A stretch of DNA of 63,640 nt from Flavobacterium ustbae. GTDB lineage: Bacteria > Bacteroidota > Bacteroidia > Flavobacteriales > Flavobacteriaceae. The notes beneath the pieces were generated by a model. The model had not been told where the DNA came from, ran no database searches, and saw only the letters and a program-made list of their open reading frames with translations. The stretch's first letter is position 1. Each line of letters starts with the position of its first letter. Where the stretch lies: assembly GCF_003946915.1 (NCBI RefSeq), contig NZ_RPOC01000024.1, positions 1-63,640 of the forward strand. Reading direction: 5' to 3'. Of the stretch, positions 42,234 to 51,463 are shown in pieces. Both the position numbers and the translations under genes were made by a program.

Positions 42234-42985
42234 TTTTGAACAGCAGCAGCCTTCTTAAATTCTTTATTCTTATTAATCATGAAATCCATCAGCTGAAACT
42301 TCTGGTCTGGATCTAACAATTGTTTAGAATGCGGATCGTTTGAACAGTACATTAAGAAAAGCTCAATTTCGTCATCTTTAAGATTTAGCGTTTTAGAATA
42401 AAAATCTTTCGTAAAATTATCTTTGGCATATTCTACAAAAGCAATATCGGTAACTTCTTCCTCTCTTACATCTTCTTTTTTACTTAAAAGCTTTTTGACA
42501 TCTTTAAAGATTCGAACAAAATCGGTTCCATATTTTATAGTCTGATCAGACATCATTGCATTATTTTTCGCTGTAGACTGATTGTCGTCTTCAAACTGCA
42601 TATCTACAAATTTTTGAGAATTGCCTTCTAACGATTTTACTTTTAATTCTTTATGAACTACAACTTCCTTAAGCTGATTATTAACCATGTCCAATTTCAC
42701 TTTAAACAGAATCTCAGCACAGTCTTTTTCAGTTAAAACTATTTTTTTTGATTGAAATGTAAGGCCAGAAAACAGCAAAGTATCTTTTGGCTGTGCCATG
42801 ATATCAAATAAACCACCAGAACCAATAAATGTTCTGACATTAGCATTAATATTCATTACGTAACCACTTTCTATCGTTAAAAAATCGTTTATAACTTGAC
42901 CGTGTAATGGTTTCCTAAAACCGTTTTGCCCTAATACAAATTGACAAAATAAGCAGACAACGAGTACTCCTAATTTATTTTTCAT
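42230..42985 (-). CDS. carboxypeptidase-regulatory-like domain protein, copy 3
   Basis: 251 residues, signal peptide ending FCQFVLGQ. The start of the domain (GFRKPLHGQVINDFLTIESG, then VMNINANVRTFIGSGGLFDI) is the beta-sandwich found at the N-terminus of SusC-like TonB receptors, but no barrel follows. The C-terminal half is helical (DVKKLLSKKEDVREEEVTD). It is the most diverged of three neighbouring paralogues: it lacks the FFSGRTA/ISGRTA segment of the other two. It overlaps both neighbours (11 and 4 bases), so it is part of a tightly coupled operon. Confidence 0.75.
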   Translation of the reverse strand: MKNKLGVLVVCLFCQFVLGQNGFRKPLHGQVINDFLTIESGYVMNINANVRTFIGSGGLFDIMAQPKDTLLFSGLTFQSKKIVLTEKDCAEILFKVKLDMVNNQLKEVVVHKELKVKSLEGNSQKFVDMQFEDDNQSTAKNNAMMSDQTIKYGTDFVRIFKDVKKLLSKKEDVREEEVTDIAFVEYAKDNFTKDFYSKTLNLKDDEIELFLMYCSNDPHSKQLLDPDQKFQLMDFMINKNKEFKKAAAVQK

Positions 42986-43709
42986 TTTCGAGAATTGTTA
43001 GATATTTTCTTGCTAGATCTGTGATTAAAAACATACTCATTGTTTTGTTTTTCGTATTCAAAGATACAGCAAATTCAGCATCATCCACACAAAATAATTG
43101 AAATCCTTTTATATAATCTACAGGTATTTTTAATCTTTCCGTATAATAATTCTCCTCAAAAAGATATTCCAGCTTTCTAAAAAGAGCTTCCTTTTTCTCT
43201 ACATTCACTTCTTTTTTTAGCATGGCAGTTCGCCCAGAAATACTATTTAAAAGCTTATCAATCGATGTTGAAGTAGCGGTATAAACTTTTCGTTCTGCGG
43301 GCGTGTATTTTTTTTGTCCGTACGGAATAATTCCTAAATTTTCAGCTGTTATATTGGCATTTTCATTTACCACAACCTCTTTCAACTCCACTTCTTTTGC
43401 GGTCATTTTCACCACTAAAGTATTCGGATACAGATCTTCAGCTGTAATTCTCTTTTTTATCGGTTCCAAATTAACCGCAGAAAAAACCAGAACATCACCT
43501 TCTTTGGCCATTATTAAAAAATTACCATCAGAATCTGAAACTGTCGCTACCTGAGTAGCATTATTAATAATATTTACCCCTTCAATTGGAGTGGAGTGTT
43601 CTAGCACTTTACCGGCTACTTGTTTACTATCGTTTTTTTGTCCAAAACTAATCTGAGCAAGAAACAAAAAAACAAGAATTGATATGATTTTATTTTTTTT
43701 CACTAACAA
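42975..43709 (-). CDS. carboxypeptidase-regulatory-like domain protein, copy 2
   Basis: 244 residues, signal peptide ending FLAQISFGQ. The regulatory-like domain (VAGKVLEHSTPIEGVNIINN, DSDGNFLIMAKEGDVLVFSA) runs to about residue 115. A conserved tail follows: IIPYGQKKYTPAERKVYTAT, ISGRTAMLKKEV, RLKIPVDYIKGFQLF and KNKTMSMFLITDLARKYL. It shares this tail with copy 1. No TonB barrel is attached. The start is a TTG (or a GTG two codons later) overlapping the end of copy 1 by 20 bases. Confidence 0.78.
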   Translation of the reverse strand: MLVKKNKIISILVFLFLAQISFGQKNDSKQVAGKVLEHSTPIEGVNIINNATQVATVSDSDGNFLIMAKEGDVLVFSAVNLEPIKKRITAEDLYPNTLVVKMTAKEVELKEVVVNENANITAENLGIIPYGQKKYTPAERKVYTATSTSIDKLLNSISGRTAMLKKEVNVEKKEALFRKLEYLFEENYYTERLKIPVDYIKGFQLFCVDDAEFAVSLNTKNKTMSMFLITDLARKYLTILENEK

Positions 43710-44460
43710 TCATTTCTTTGTATTTTACAGCTAATTCTCCTAAAAGAAATTCTGTAGAAGTTTTATTCTTAGAATTCAAAATTGCAGTAAACTTATCATT
43801 TTCTATTGCATAATATTCAAAACCTTTTACATAATCTGCCGGTATTTTTAATCGGTCAATAAAATGATCGAGACTAAACATATTTTCTAGCAATCTCATG
43901 AAAAACTCTTTCTTCTCAACCGCAACTTCTTTTTTAAGTATAGCTGTTCGCCCTGAGAAAAAATTAAGCAACGGATCTGCAGATACAGAACCTCCAGCCA
44001 TTGTACCTGCATTTGCTGTAGCGTTTAGCGCAGTTGCCGTCTGCAGTTTACGTTCTGCTGCGGTGTATTTCTTTTGTCCTAACGGAATTATCCCCAGGCT
44101 TTCGGCGTTAATGTTATCATATCGTTTTACAACAACTTCTTGTAATTGATACATAACCATATTGAGATTAACAGTAAAATTGAGATTGGAGAAATCTTCT
44201 TGTTTCAATAAAACCCTTTTTTCTTTAAAACTTATCGAAGAAAAAACCAGCACATCGTCTGCTTTTGCTAAAATAGAAAACGATCCTGCTGCATTTGTGG
44301 TTACAGTCTCTTCCGTCTGGGCATTGATCACATAAATACCTTCCATATCTGATGCGTTGGAAACCACCGAACCATTAAAAACAGAACGATCCTGAAGACT
44401 CTGAGACCAGCCAACCTGACCCGCGATAACAATTAAAAAACAACTAATTTTATGAAGCAA
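43690..44460 (-). CDS. carboxypeptidase-regulatory-like domain protein, copy 1
   Basis: 256 residues, signal peptide ending AGQVGWSQS. Domain order is as in copy 2: a regulatory-like beta-sandwich (GIYVINAQTEETVTTNAAGS), then the conserved tail IIPLGQKKYTAAERKLQTAT, FFSGRTAILKKEVAVEKKEF and RLKIPADYVKGFEYYAIEND. An Ala/Gly-rich stretch (ATANAGTMAGGSVSADP) is unique to this copy. It is the first gene of the four-gene coupled unit. The start appears to be TTG (44458-44460). The shared tail has no function known to me; surface or TonB-linked roles are guesses. Confidence 0.78.
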   Translation of the reverse strand: MLHKISCFLIVIAGQVGWSQSLQDRSVFNGSVVSNASDMEGIYVINAQTEETVTTNAAGSFSILAKADDVLVFSSISFKEKRVLLKQEDFSNLNFTVNLNMVMYQLQEVVVKRYDNINAESLGIIPLGQKKYTAAERKLQTATALNATANAGTMAGGSVSADPLLNFFSGRTAILKKEVAVEKKEFFMRLLENMFSLDHFIDRLKIPADYVKGFEYYAIENDKFTAILNSKNKTSTEFLLGELAVKYKEMIVSEKK

Positions 44461-44513
44461 AATGAAATAAATTAAAAATATTGTTAAAACGGTAAAAATA
44501 TCTCAAGTCGTTC

Positions 44514-44521
44514 CAAATTTA
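44514..44521 (-). promoter_or_regulatory. -7 promoter element of the regulatory-like operon
   Basis: Minus-strand TAAATTTG (TAnnTTTG) lies 54 bases before the first gene of the operon. No -33 TTG is seen. Confidence 0.45.
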
Positions 44522-44623
44522 ATACTAATGAGTTGGTAAAAATATGTTAATTAAAACCGCAAAAATTTAAAGAAAAACAGACTTTTTAATACCTTTAACA
44601 AACAAAATTTGAGTTTAAAAATC

Positions 44624-45331
44624 ATGAAAAGCATTATTATTGCCAGTACTTCTACTTTACACGGAGGCAACTACTTAGAATATATTTTACCTATTTTAAA
44701 AACACATTTTAAAAACTGCAAAACAATCTTATTTATTCCGTATGCACGCCCTGGGGGTATTTCGCACGACGACTATACAAAAAAAGCTGCTGAAGCTTTC
44801 GCTACAATTAACATTGAGGTTAAAGGAATTCATGAATTTGAAAATCCGAAAGATGCGGTAAAGAACGCGGAAGGAATTTTTACAGGCGGAGGAAATACTT
44901 TTTTGCTAGTTACACAGCTTTACAAAAACAATGTTATGCAGTTACTTTCTGAGACTGTAAAAAATGGAACTCCGTATCTAGGATCGAGTGCAGGAAGCAA
45001 TATTTGCGGTTTGTCTATGCAGAGTACAAACGATATGCCTATTGTTTATCCTCCAAGTTTTCAAACTTTAGGATTAATTCCATTTAACTTAAATCCGCAT
45101 TATTTGGATGCCGATCTACAATCGAAACACATGGGAGAAACTCGCGAAACAAGAATTAAAGAATTTCACGCATTTAATTCAATTCCGGTTTTAGGCTTAA
45201 GAGAAGGAAGCTGGTTAGAAGTTAAAGGCGAAAAAATTATCTTGAAAGGAGATTTGAAAGCTCGTTTGTTCAGGCAAAACCAAGACCCAACAGAACTAGA
45301 AGCTGAAAGCGATTTGAGCGATCTGAAATAA
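44624..45331 (+). CDS. pepE: dipeptidase E (alpha-aspartyl dipeptidase)
   Basis: 235 residues from the ATG at 44624 (MKSIIIASTSTLHGGNYLE); the longer TTG frame to 44609 adds nothing recognisable. It is a peptidase family S51 serine hydrolase that splits dipeptides with N-terminal Asp. The nucleophile Ser is in YLGSSAGSNICG near residue 120. GIFTGGGNTFLL precedes it, and NPHYLDAD supplies the catalytic His. Cytoplasmic. Single gene; an inverted-repeat hairpin follows. Confidence 0.93.
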   Translation: MKSIIIASTSTLHGGNYLEYILPILKTHFKNCKTILFIPYARPGGISHDDYTKKAAEAFATINIEVKGIHEFENPKDAVKNAEGIFTGGGNTFLLVTQLYKNNVMQLLSETVKNGTPYLGSSAGSNICGLSMQSTNDMPIVYPPSFQTLGLIPFNLNPHYLDADLQSKHMGETRETRIKEFHAFNSIPVLGLREGSWLEVKGEKIILKGDLKARLFRQNQDPTELEAESDLSDLK

Positions 45332-45345
45332 TTTTTAAATTTTTT

Positions 45346-45422
45346 AAACCATATAAGTTATATAAGTTCATTTAATTAAAGCCTTAGCAAAAAACTTATT
45401 CCCTTATATAACTTATATGGTT
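45346..45422. repeat. CCATATAAGTTATATAAG-family inverted repeat, hairpin form
   Basis: Arms at about 45346-45366 and 45403-45422 are inverted copies over 20 bases (core CCATATAAGTTATATAAG), with a 36-base loop that includes TTCATTTAA. The same family occurs at 52990-53248 and 56872-56899. A 17-base poly-A run follows. Confidence 0.85.
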
Positions 45423-45460
45423 AAAAAAAAAAAAAAAAAGCCTCAAACAATGTTTGAGAC
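45422..45460 (-). terminator. terminator after the tRNA-Gly pair
   Basis: The hairpin CCTCAAACA / TGTTTGAGA (about 45441-45459), read on the minus strand, is followed by a very long U-run (the A-tract at 45423-45439). It lies directly 3' of the first tRNA-Gly gene. Confidence 0.88.
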
Positions 45461-45468
45461 TTTTGAAG

Positions 45469-45541
<73 letters not shown>

Positions 45542-45639
45542 ATTAACTGGGTGCAAATTTAAAAAATTCAATTTTAAAAACAAATAAAAATCAAAAATTT
45601 TATTTTCACAAAAACAAAACTAATAAGTTTGTTTTCTAG

Positions 45640-45712
<73 letters not shown>

Positions 45713-45847
45713 ATTGGTTCGGCAAAGATAGAAAGAAAGTTCAGTTAAAAACAAGCTTTTGGGCAAAAAAAATTAATAAAAAACAACAATTATTTATAAC
45801 TTATTTAAAATTAAAAAGTTATAAATGCTATATTTTTAAAAAAAATC

Positions 45848-46285
45848 ATGATTACAATCAAAGAAATTTCATCAAAAGAGACTTATGCTGTGCGCCAACC
45901 TGTTTTAAGAAACGGAAAACCTATAGAAAGTTGCGTGTTTGAGGGCGATGACTTACAGTCTACGCATCATTTTGGCTTATTTGAAAACGAATATTTAATA
46001 GGAATTATTTCCTTATTTAATAAAATCAATACTATATTTGCCGCACAAAATCAAGCTCAAATTCGAGGGATGGCTGTTTTAGAAACGCATCAAAAGAAAG
46101 GATATGGAGAAGCATTGGTCAAACATTGTGAAAGCTATTGCAATGAAAATCAAGTCGATTTGATTTGGTTTAATGCCAGAACAGCGGCTGTAGGCTTTTA
46201 TAAAAAAATGAACTATCAAACAATTGGTGATGCATTTGACATTAAAGATGTTGGCGAACATTATTTGATGTTTAAAAAATTATAA
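45848..46285 (+). CDS. GNAT-family N-acetyltransferase
   Basis: 145 residues with the GNAT fold. The acetyl-CoA loop is in AVLETHQKKGYGEALVKHCE (about residues 76-95; the Q/RxxGxG/A motif reads QKKGYG), and the C-terminal strand/turn is AVGFYKKMNYQTIGDAFDI. The substrate is not predictable. Cytoplasmic. It precedes the L,D-transpeptidase gene by 2 bases, so the two are probably cotranscribed. Confidence 0.85.
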   Translation: MITIKEISSKETYAVRQPVLRNGKPIESCVFEGDDLQSTHHFGLFENEYLIGIISLFNKINTIFAAQNQAQIRGMAVLETHQKKGYGEALVKHCESYCNENQVDLIWFNARTAAVGFYKKMNYQTIGDAFDIKDVGEHYLMFKKL

Positions 46286-46287
46286 AT

Positions 46288-47871
46288 ATGAAAAAAATCT
46301 ACTTTATAGTAGTAATATGCTTTTTTGCAAGCTGTAAAAAAGAAGAACCAAAATCGACACCTATTGTTAAGAAAAAGGTTCCGGCCATTATACTTACTGA
46401 TGAGAGAAAAGTCGATATAGACACAGCTATAATAGGTACCTTTAAAAGCGAAACCTTAAAACAATTTTATATCGCATCTGAAAATCAAACGGTATGGGGA
46501 AATCTTAAAAAGAGAACTTTTGTATTGTCGCAATTAGAAAAATCAGACGAATTAGGCTTAGAGCCAGAAGATTACAAAATATCTCAGCTTAAAAAATTTG
46601 AGAGCAAAATCGCATCGCTTAATGATAGAGATTTGGCTACGTATGATATTTTACTGACTTATAATTTTGAAAAATATCTCAATCATCTTTATAAAGGAAA
46701 ACTGGATCCTAAAAAATTGTATACGAATTGGGATCTTGACGAAAAAACATTTGATGTAAATTCTGTTCTTGTTAAAGGTTTCAACAACAATAAACTAGAT
46801 AGCATTGTTGAAAATATTCAGCCTAAAACACAAACATATAAAGAGTTGCTTAAAGCACTTGAAATCATTAATACTTTTCCAGATGAAAATATAGGCACAA
46901 TAGAATCTGCCGATAAAATTGTTTTGAACGATACCAATTCTGCTTTAATAAACATTAAAAAAAAGTTGCTGTATTGGAACGATATGACTGGAAAAGACAG
47001 CCTTACAAAGATTTATGATAAAAAAACTTTTGAATCGGTTAAGAAATTTCAGGAAAGACACGGTTTAGCTGCAGACGGAGTTATCGGAGTTGGAACCATT
47101 CGTGCTTTAAACCATTCTAAAGAGAATAGAAAAAAACAGATTATCGCCAATTTGGAACGTTGGAGATGGTATCCGTCAGAATTGGCAGAAAACTACTTTA
47201 TTATTAATATTCCTGATTACAGCTTAAATGTTGTTGAAAATCAAGACACAACCTTAGTTAGAAATGTTGTGGTTGGAACCAGCAAAAGAAGAACTCCAAT
47301 TATTACTTCGTATTTAAAAACCGTTGTTTTTAATCCGACTTGGACTGTTCCTCCGACCATTTTAAAAGAAGATGTGGTTCCGGCAATGAAGAGAAACCGC
47401 AATTATCTGGCAAAGAAAAACATCACGATTTATGATACTTCAGGCAATGTTGTATCTCCAATTGCATGGAATGAAAACAAACCAAATAATTATCGTTATG
47501 TACAAAGTCCTGGTTCTGATAATTCGTTAGGATTAATGAAAATCTTGTTCCCAAATCATCATAGTGTATATCTTCACGATACGAATCACCGAAATGTTTT
47601 TGGGCGTAATAACCGCTCTATGAGTTCTGGCTGCGTGCGTGTTGAGAATCCGTTAGAATTGGCTCAACATATATTAGATGTCGATGGCAATTGGCCTCAA
47701 GACAGAATCGATACTATTATTGCCAGTAAAACAACAATGAGTTTTAAGATTACCAAAAAGTATGCCTTGTACCAATGGTATTGGACGGCTTGGAGCAAAA
47801 AAAATCAGCTCCATTTTAGAGCTGATATTTATGACTTAGATTCGGATTTATATGCGCAATTAAGAAATTAG
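46288..47871 (+). CDS. L,D-transpeptidase of the YcbB/LdtD type (lipoprotein)
   Basis: 527 residues. The lipoprotein signal ends CFFASCKKEE (Cys about residue 16). A helical scaffold domain leads to a peptidoglycan-binding motif (TFESVKKFQERHGLAADGVI, about 246-265). The YkuD catalytic domain has HDTNHRNVFGRN and SSGCVRVENP, with the catalytic Cys near residue 450. It forms 3-3 cross-links or anchors proteins in periplasmic peptidoglycan without PBPs. The last 12 bases overlap the tail of the convergent second transpeptidase gene. Confidence 0.92.
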   Translation: MKKIYFIVVICFFASCKKEEPKSTPIVKKKVPAIILTDERKVDIDTAIIGTFKSETLKQFYIASENQTVWGNLKKRTFVLSQLEKSDELGLEPEDYKISQLKKFESKIASLNDRDLATYDILLTYNFEKYLNHLYKGKLDPKKLYTNWDLDEKTFDVNSVLVKGFNNNKLDSIVENIQPKTQTYKELLKALEIINTFPDENIGTIESADKIVLNDTNSALINIKKKLLYWNDMTGKDSLTKIYDKKTFESVKKFQERHGLAADGVIGVGTIRALNHSKENRKKQIIANLERWRWYPSELAENYFIINIPDYSLNVVENQDTTLVRNVVVGTSKRRTPIITSYLKTVVFNPTWTVPPTILKEDVVPAMKRNRNYLAKKNITIYDTSGNVVSPIAWNENKPNNYRYVQSPGSDNSLGLMKILFPNHHSVYLHDTNHRNVFGRNNRSMSSGCVRVENPLELAQHILDVDGNWPQDRIDTIIASKTTMSFKITKKYALYQWYWTAWSKKNQLHFRADIYDLDSDLYAQLRN

Positions 47872-48585
47872 CCTCTCTTCCATCGCAAAACTTCTTGATG
47901 GATGATAGATGTATAAACACGATTTGTCTTTTATTAATTGAATGATATCATTCGTCATTTCAACTGGAACTGCAGGACAGCCTTGGCTTCTGCCTAATCT
48001 TTTATGATTTCTAATAAAAGATTCAGAAACGTAATCTGCACCGTGCATTACAACACCTCTTTCGCGGGCATTGTCGTTTACACCATTTTCTAAACCGTCT
48101 AAACGTAAAGAAGCACCGTGTTTTCCTTGGTAAATTTCGCCAGTTGCGTAAAATCCTAAACTGCTTTTAAATGATGAATTAAGATTTGAAAATGCTGAAG
48201 CAAATTCTTCTCCAGTATTTCTTCCGTGAGCAACAAGCGAATTAAACAAAATTGTATTGCTAGTTAAATCAATCACCCACAAACGCTTTGTGTTTGATGA
48301 CAAACTAAAATCAATTAGTGTTAGGATATTTTTCTTGACTACTCCTCTTTCTTTCAACAAATAAAATCCTTTTAAAGCTTCCGAAAAAGTTTTAAGCTCA
48401 GGCATTTTAAAATTGTTGGAATTTAACGAGTTATAAACGCTCTCGATTTTAGAATCTACTGTAACTTTTTCGACTTTAGCAATCGTCTTTACAGTGGCAT
48501 TTTTTTTAAGATCGGCTGTGTTCTTTGAATCTTTTCCAAAAGACAATAGCAAAAACACAAATAACGGATAAATTTTGTAAATCAT
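47860..48585 (-). CDS. murein L,D-transpeptidase catalytic domain protein (YkuD_2 type)
   Basis: 241 residues with an N-terminal export segment (MIYKIYPLFVFLLLSFG). The domain has VIDLTSNTILFNSLVAHGRN, GVVMHGADYVSESFIRNHKR and LGRSQGCPAVP, with His and Cys as likely catalytic pair. This short form differs from the YcbB type by lacking scaffold and peptidoglycan-binding parts. It converges on the gene at 46288 with a 12-base overlap and has a complete promoter upstream. Whether it is a transpeptidase or carboxypeptidase is not certain. Confidence 0.87.
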   Translation of the reverse strand: MIYKIYPLFVFLLLSFGKDSKNTADLKKNATVKTIAKVEKVTVDSKIESVYNSLNSNNFKMPELKTFSEALKGFYLLKERGVVKKNILTLIDFSLSSNTKRLWVIDLTSNTILFNSLVAHGRNTGEEFASAFSNLNSSFKSSLGFYATGEIYQGKHGASLRLDGLENGVNDNARERGVVMHGADYVSESFIRNHKRLGRSQGCPAVPVEMTNDIIQLIKDKSCLYIYHPSRSFAMEERLIS

Positions 48586-48622
48586 TGAATTTCTTTAGGT
48601 TAAACAAAAAATTTGGGTAGAG

Positions 48623-48651
48623 CAAAAGTATAAAAAAATCACTCCTTGCAA
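48623..48651 (-). promoter_or_regulatory. promoter of the YkuD_2-type gene
   Basis: Minus-strand -33 TTG (48649-48651 complement), 18 bases, then -7 TACTTTTG (48623-48630). Both elements and the spacing fit the Bacteroidota housekeeping consensus. The start codon is 38 bases downstream. Confidence 0.7.
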
Positions 48652-48658
48652 AATACAA

Positions 48659-48680
48659 GCCTGATTTTCAGGCGTTTTTT
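48659..48680 (+). terminator. hairpin with T-run in the divergent gap
   Basis: GCCTGA (48659-48664) / TCAGGC (48668-48673) followed by six T's. As a plus-strand terminator it would stop antisense reading out of the transpeptidase region before the DUF5916 gene. No plus-strand gene ends just before it, so the purpose is unclear. Confidence 0.5.
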
Positions 48681-48854
48681 GTTTAAATTTTAACATAATT
48701 AACAAAAAAAAGCTATTTCTGTAAGATTTTATCTTATGCTAAAAATCCTAACATTTTGGTGAATTTTCTTAAAAAAACATCAATAAAATGGAAATCTTGA
48801 AACTAAAACTGTAACAAGTGAAAGAAAATGATGTCTATTATCTCTATATTAAAG

Positions 48855-48862
48855 TACTTTTG
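48855..48862 (+). promoter_or_regulatory. -7 promoter element of the DUF5916 gene
   Basis: TACTTTTG (TAnnTTTG) lies 25 bases before the ATG at 48888. It sits inside the longer open frame that begins at 48828, which shows that the first 20 codons of that frame are not translated. Confidence 0.6.
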
Positions 48863-48887
48863 CTTTGTAATTCTCCCAAAAAATTCA

Positions 48888-51323
48888 ATGAAAAAAATCA
48901 TTTTCTTCGGTTTTCTTTTATCCGTTTTGTGCGGCTACAGCCAGAATCAGAAAAAATCAATTCAGGCACAAGTAACTACGCATGACATTTCTATTGATGG
49001 AAAACTAGATGAAGCAGCTTGGAAAAATGTACCGCTTGCTACAGACTTTATTATGCTGGAGCCAGACAATGGAAAAGCTATTCCGTATGAAAAGCGTACT
49101 GAAGTTAAAGTTGTATACAATAACGACGCAATTTACATTGGCGCTATGATGTATGACAATGAACCTTCTAAAATTTTAAAAGAAATTTCGCAACGTGATA
49201 ATTTTGGAACCGCAGATCTTTTTGGCGTTTTTATAAATGGTTTTAATGATGGACAGCAGGATTTTATGTTTTATGTTTCTGCAGCCGATGTACAAGGCGA
49301 TTGTATTATGACCGATGCCAATGGCGAAGATTATTCTTGGGACGCTGTTTGGATTAGCAAAGCATCCTTGGCAGAAAATGGATGGATTGTAGAGATGAAA
49401 ATTCCGTATTCTGCATTAAGATTTTCTGCAGAAAACAAACAAACTTGGGGAATCAATTTCTTTAGAGAAATTAAACGGGAACGTTTTAAATATACTTGGA
49501 ATTTTGTCGACAGAAAGATTGGAACTTTTACGCAACAGGCAGGAACTTTGGAAGGTATTGAAAACATAAAACCTCCTACTCGATTGTTTTTTATGCCTTA
49601 TGCATCGTATTATTTAAATGCCTCAGACGGACAAAAAACATACGGAACTATTAAGGGCGGAATGGATATTAAATATGGCATAACCGATGCTTTTACAATT
49701 GATGCTATTTTAATTCCTGACTTTGGACAGACAAAATATGACGATCAGATTTTGAATCTTGGACCTTTTGAACAGCAATTTAACGAAAACAGAGCCTTTT
49801 TTACTGAAGGGACAGACTTATTCAGCAAAGGGAATATATTTTATTCCCGAAGAATTGGTGGCGTTCCGTCAATCGATCCTGTATTAAATGAAAATGAAGA
49901 AATTGCAGAATTACCCGCGGCTGTAAATCTCGTCAATGCCTTAAAATTATCCGGAAGAACAAAAGACGGACTCGGAATTGGTATTTTGAATGCGGTTACA
50001 GAAAAAACTTTTGCAACCATAAAAAATACCGAAAACGGAGAAACAAGACAGGTAATTGTAGAACCACTTACGAATTATAATGTATTGGTTTTGGATCAGC
50101 GTTTTAGAAAAAATTCGTCTGTAACTTTTATTAATACCAATGTTACCCGCAACGGACATTTTAGAGATGCAAACGTAACGGGTCTGGCTTGGGATTTAAA
50201 CACAAAAGCCAATACGTATAGTTTATTTGGAAATGTAAAATATAGTACCATAAATGATATAGAAGACAAAAACGGTATTTTTTCGACAGTAAGTTTGGCA
50301 GAAACAAGCGGAAATTACAGATACAGCGTAGGTACCGATTTTGTGTCTAAAAATTTTGATCCAAATGATTTGGGAATTAATTTTTATACCAATTATTACA
50401 ATATTTATGGAAACGCAAATTACCGAATCTTAAATCCAACCAAGCGATTTAACAGCTTTAGAATTGATTATGAAATGTATAGTGAATTCAACAAAGAATC
50501 GGGAAAAGTGCAGGATAACAAAATCGCAGCCGAACTAAATCTTACTACCGTCAGAAATAATTATTATGGAATTGGTTTTACTGCTTCACCATTAGAATCT
50601 CACGATTATTACGAACCAAGGGCAGTAAACCGTTATGTAATCATACCGCAGAAAATAGATTTTTGGGGAAGCATTTCTACCAATTACAATTATAAATTTG
50701 CTTTAGACCTGAATCCGTCACTATCCATTGCAGACGAACGCGGCCGCGCGGCATATGGTGTAGATATTGGCCCTCGCTACCGATTTAGCGATAAATTATT
50801 GCTGACTTATACTTTTAGTTTTCTCAAAAGAAATAATAACAAAGGTTTTATAGATAGTTTTGATGACGACGACAATGACAACACAGCTGAAATTATTGTA
50901 TTTGCCAATCGTGATGTTATTACGTACGCGAACACTATTAGCGGAAAATATGCAATCAATAGCGCTATGACTTTAAATTTGGCAGTGCGACAATATTGGT
51001 CTTCAGCAGAAAACAAAGACATTCTTAAACTTGGTTTTGATGGAACTTTGGATCCGTATCTGCAATATACGGAGAACAAAAATTCGAGTTTTTATTCCTG
51101 GAATGCCGATTTATCGTATTCTTGGTGGTTTGCGCCAGGAAGCCAGCTTTCTGCTTTATACAGAAATAATGCTTCTAATTTTGAACGTATTATCCATAAA
51201 GATTTCAAGCATAATGTTACTAGTTTATTGACCAACGATGCCTTAAAACATATATTTTCAATCAGTGTAAAATACTTTATTGACTACAGTGCCGTTAAAA
51301 ATAAGCTCAGAAAAAGAGCTTAG
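48888..51323 (+). CDS. DUF5916 outer-membrane protein with CBM9-like domain
   Basis: 811 residues from the ATG at 48888; the start follows from the promoter and from the signal peptide MKKIIFFGFLLSVLCGYSQ. The N-terminal domain (about 25-210) is CBM9-like: IDGKLDEAAWKNVPLATDFI, then AIYIGAMMYDNEP and WIVEMKIPYSALRF. The rest is a long run of amphipathic strands (DUF5916), probably a barrel, ending FSISVKYFIDYSAVKNKLRK rather than in an aromatic residue. The ligand is unknown. Single gene before gpmI. Confidence 0.88.
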   Translation: MKKIIFFGFLLSVLCGYSQNQKKSIQAQVTTHDISIDGKLDEAAWKNVPLATDFIMLEPDNGKAIPYEKRTEVKVVYNNDAIYIGAMMYDNEPSKILKEISQRDNFGTADLFGVFINGFNDGQQDFMFYVSAADVQGDCIMTDANGEDYSWDAVWISKASLAENGWIVEMKIPYSALRFSAENKQTWGINFFREIKRERFKYTWNFVDRKIGTFTQQAGTLEGIENIKPPTRLFFMPYASYYLNASDGQKTYGTIKGGMDIKYGITDAFTIDAILIPDFGQTKYDDQILNLGPFEQQFNENRAFFTEGTDLFSKGNIFYSRRIGGVPSIDPVLNENEEIAELPAAVNLVNALKLSGRTKDGLGIGILNAVTEKTFATIKNTENGETRQVIVEPLTNYNVLVLDQRFRKNSSVTFINTNVTRNGHFRDANVTGLAWDLNTKANTYSLFGNVKYSTINDIEDKNGIFSTVSLAETSGNYRYSVGTDFVSKNFDPNDLGINFYTNYYNIYGNANYRILNPTKRFNSFRIDYEMYSEFNKESGKVQDNKIAAELNLTTVRNNYYGIGFTASPLESHDYYEPRAVNRYVIIPQKIDFWGSISTNYNYKFALDLNPSLSIADERGRAAYGVDIGPRYRFSDKLLLTYTFSFLKRNNNKGFIDSFDDDDNDNTAEIIVFANRDVITYANTISGKYAINSAMTLNLAVRQYWSSAENKDILKLGFDGTLDPYLQYTENKNSSFYSWNADLSYSWWFAPGSQLSALYRNNASNFERIIHKDFKHNVTSLLTNDALKHIFSISVKYFIDYSAVKNKLRKRA

Positions 51324-51439
51324 CGTGAATTAATTTTAAAAAATACAGACTTCTATAACTAAATCAATATTTTTTTTTATAGTTCATTTTATTAAATATA
51401 AATGTAACATTTCTCAGGTTTCAAATTTTATAAATGCCT

Positions 51440-51447
51440 TATCTTTG
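51440..51447 (+). promoter_or_regulatory. -7 promoter element of gpmI
   Basis: TATCTTTG (TAnnTTTG) lies 16 bases before the ATG at 51464 and inside the longer open frame from 51434. It therefore fixes the start at 51464. Confidence 0.6.
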
Positions 51448-51463
51448 TAGAAAACAAAAAGTA

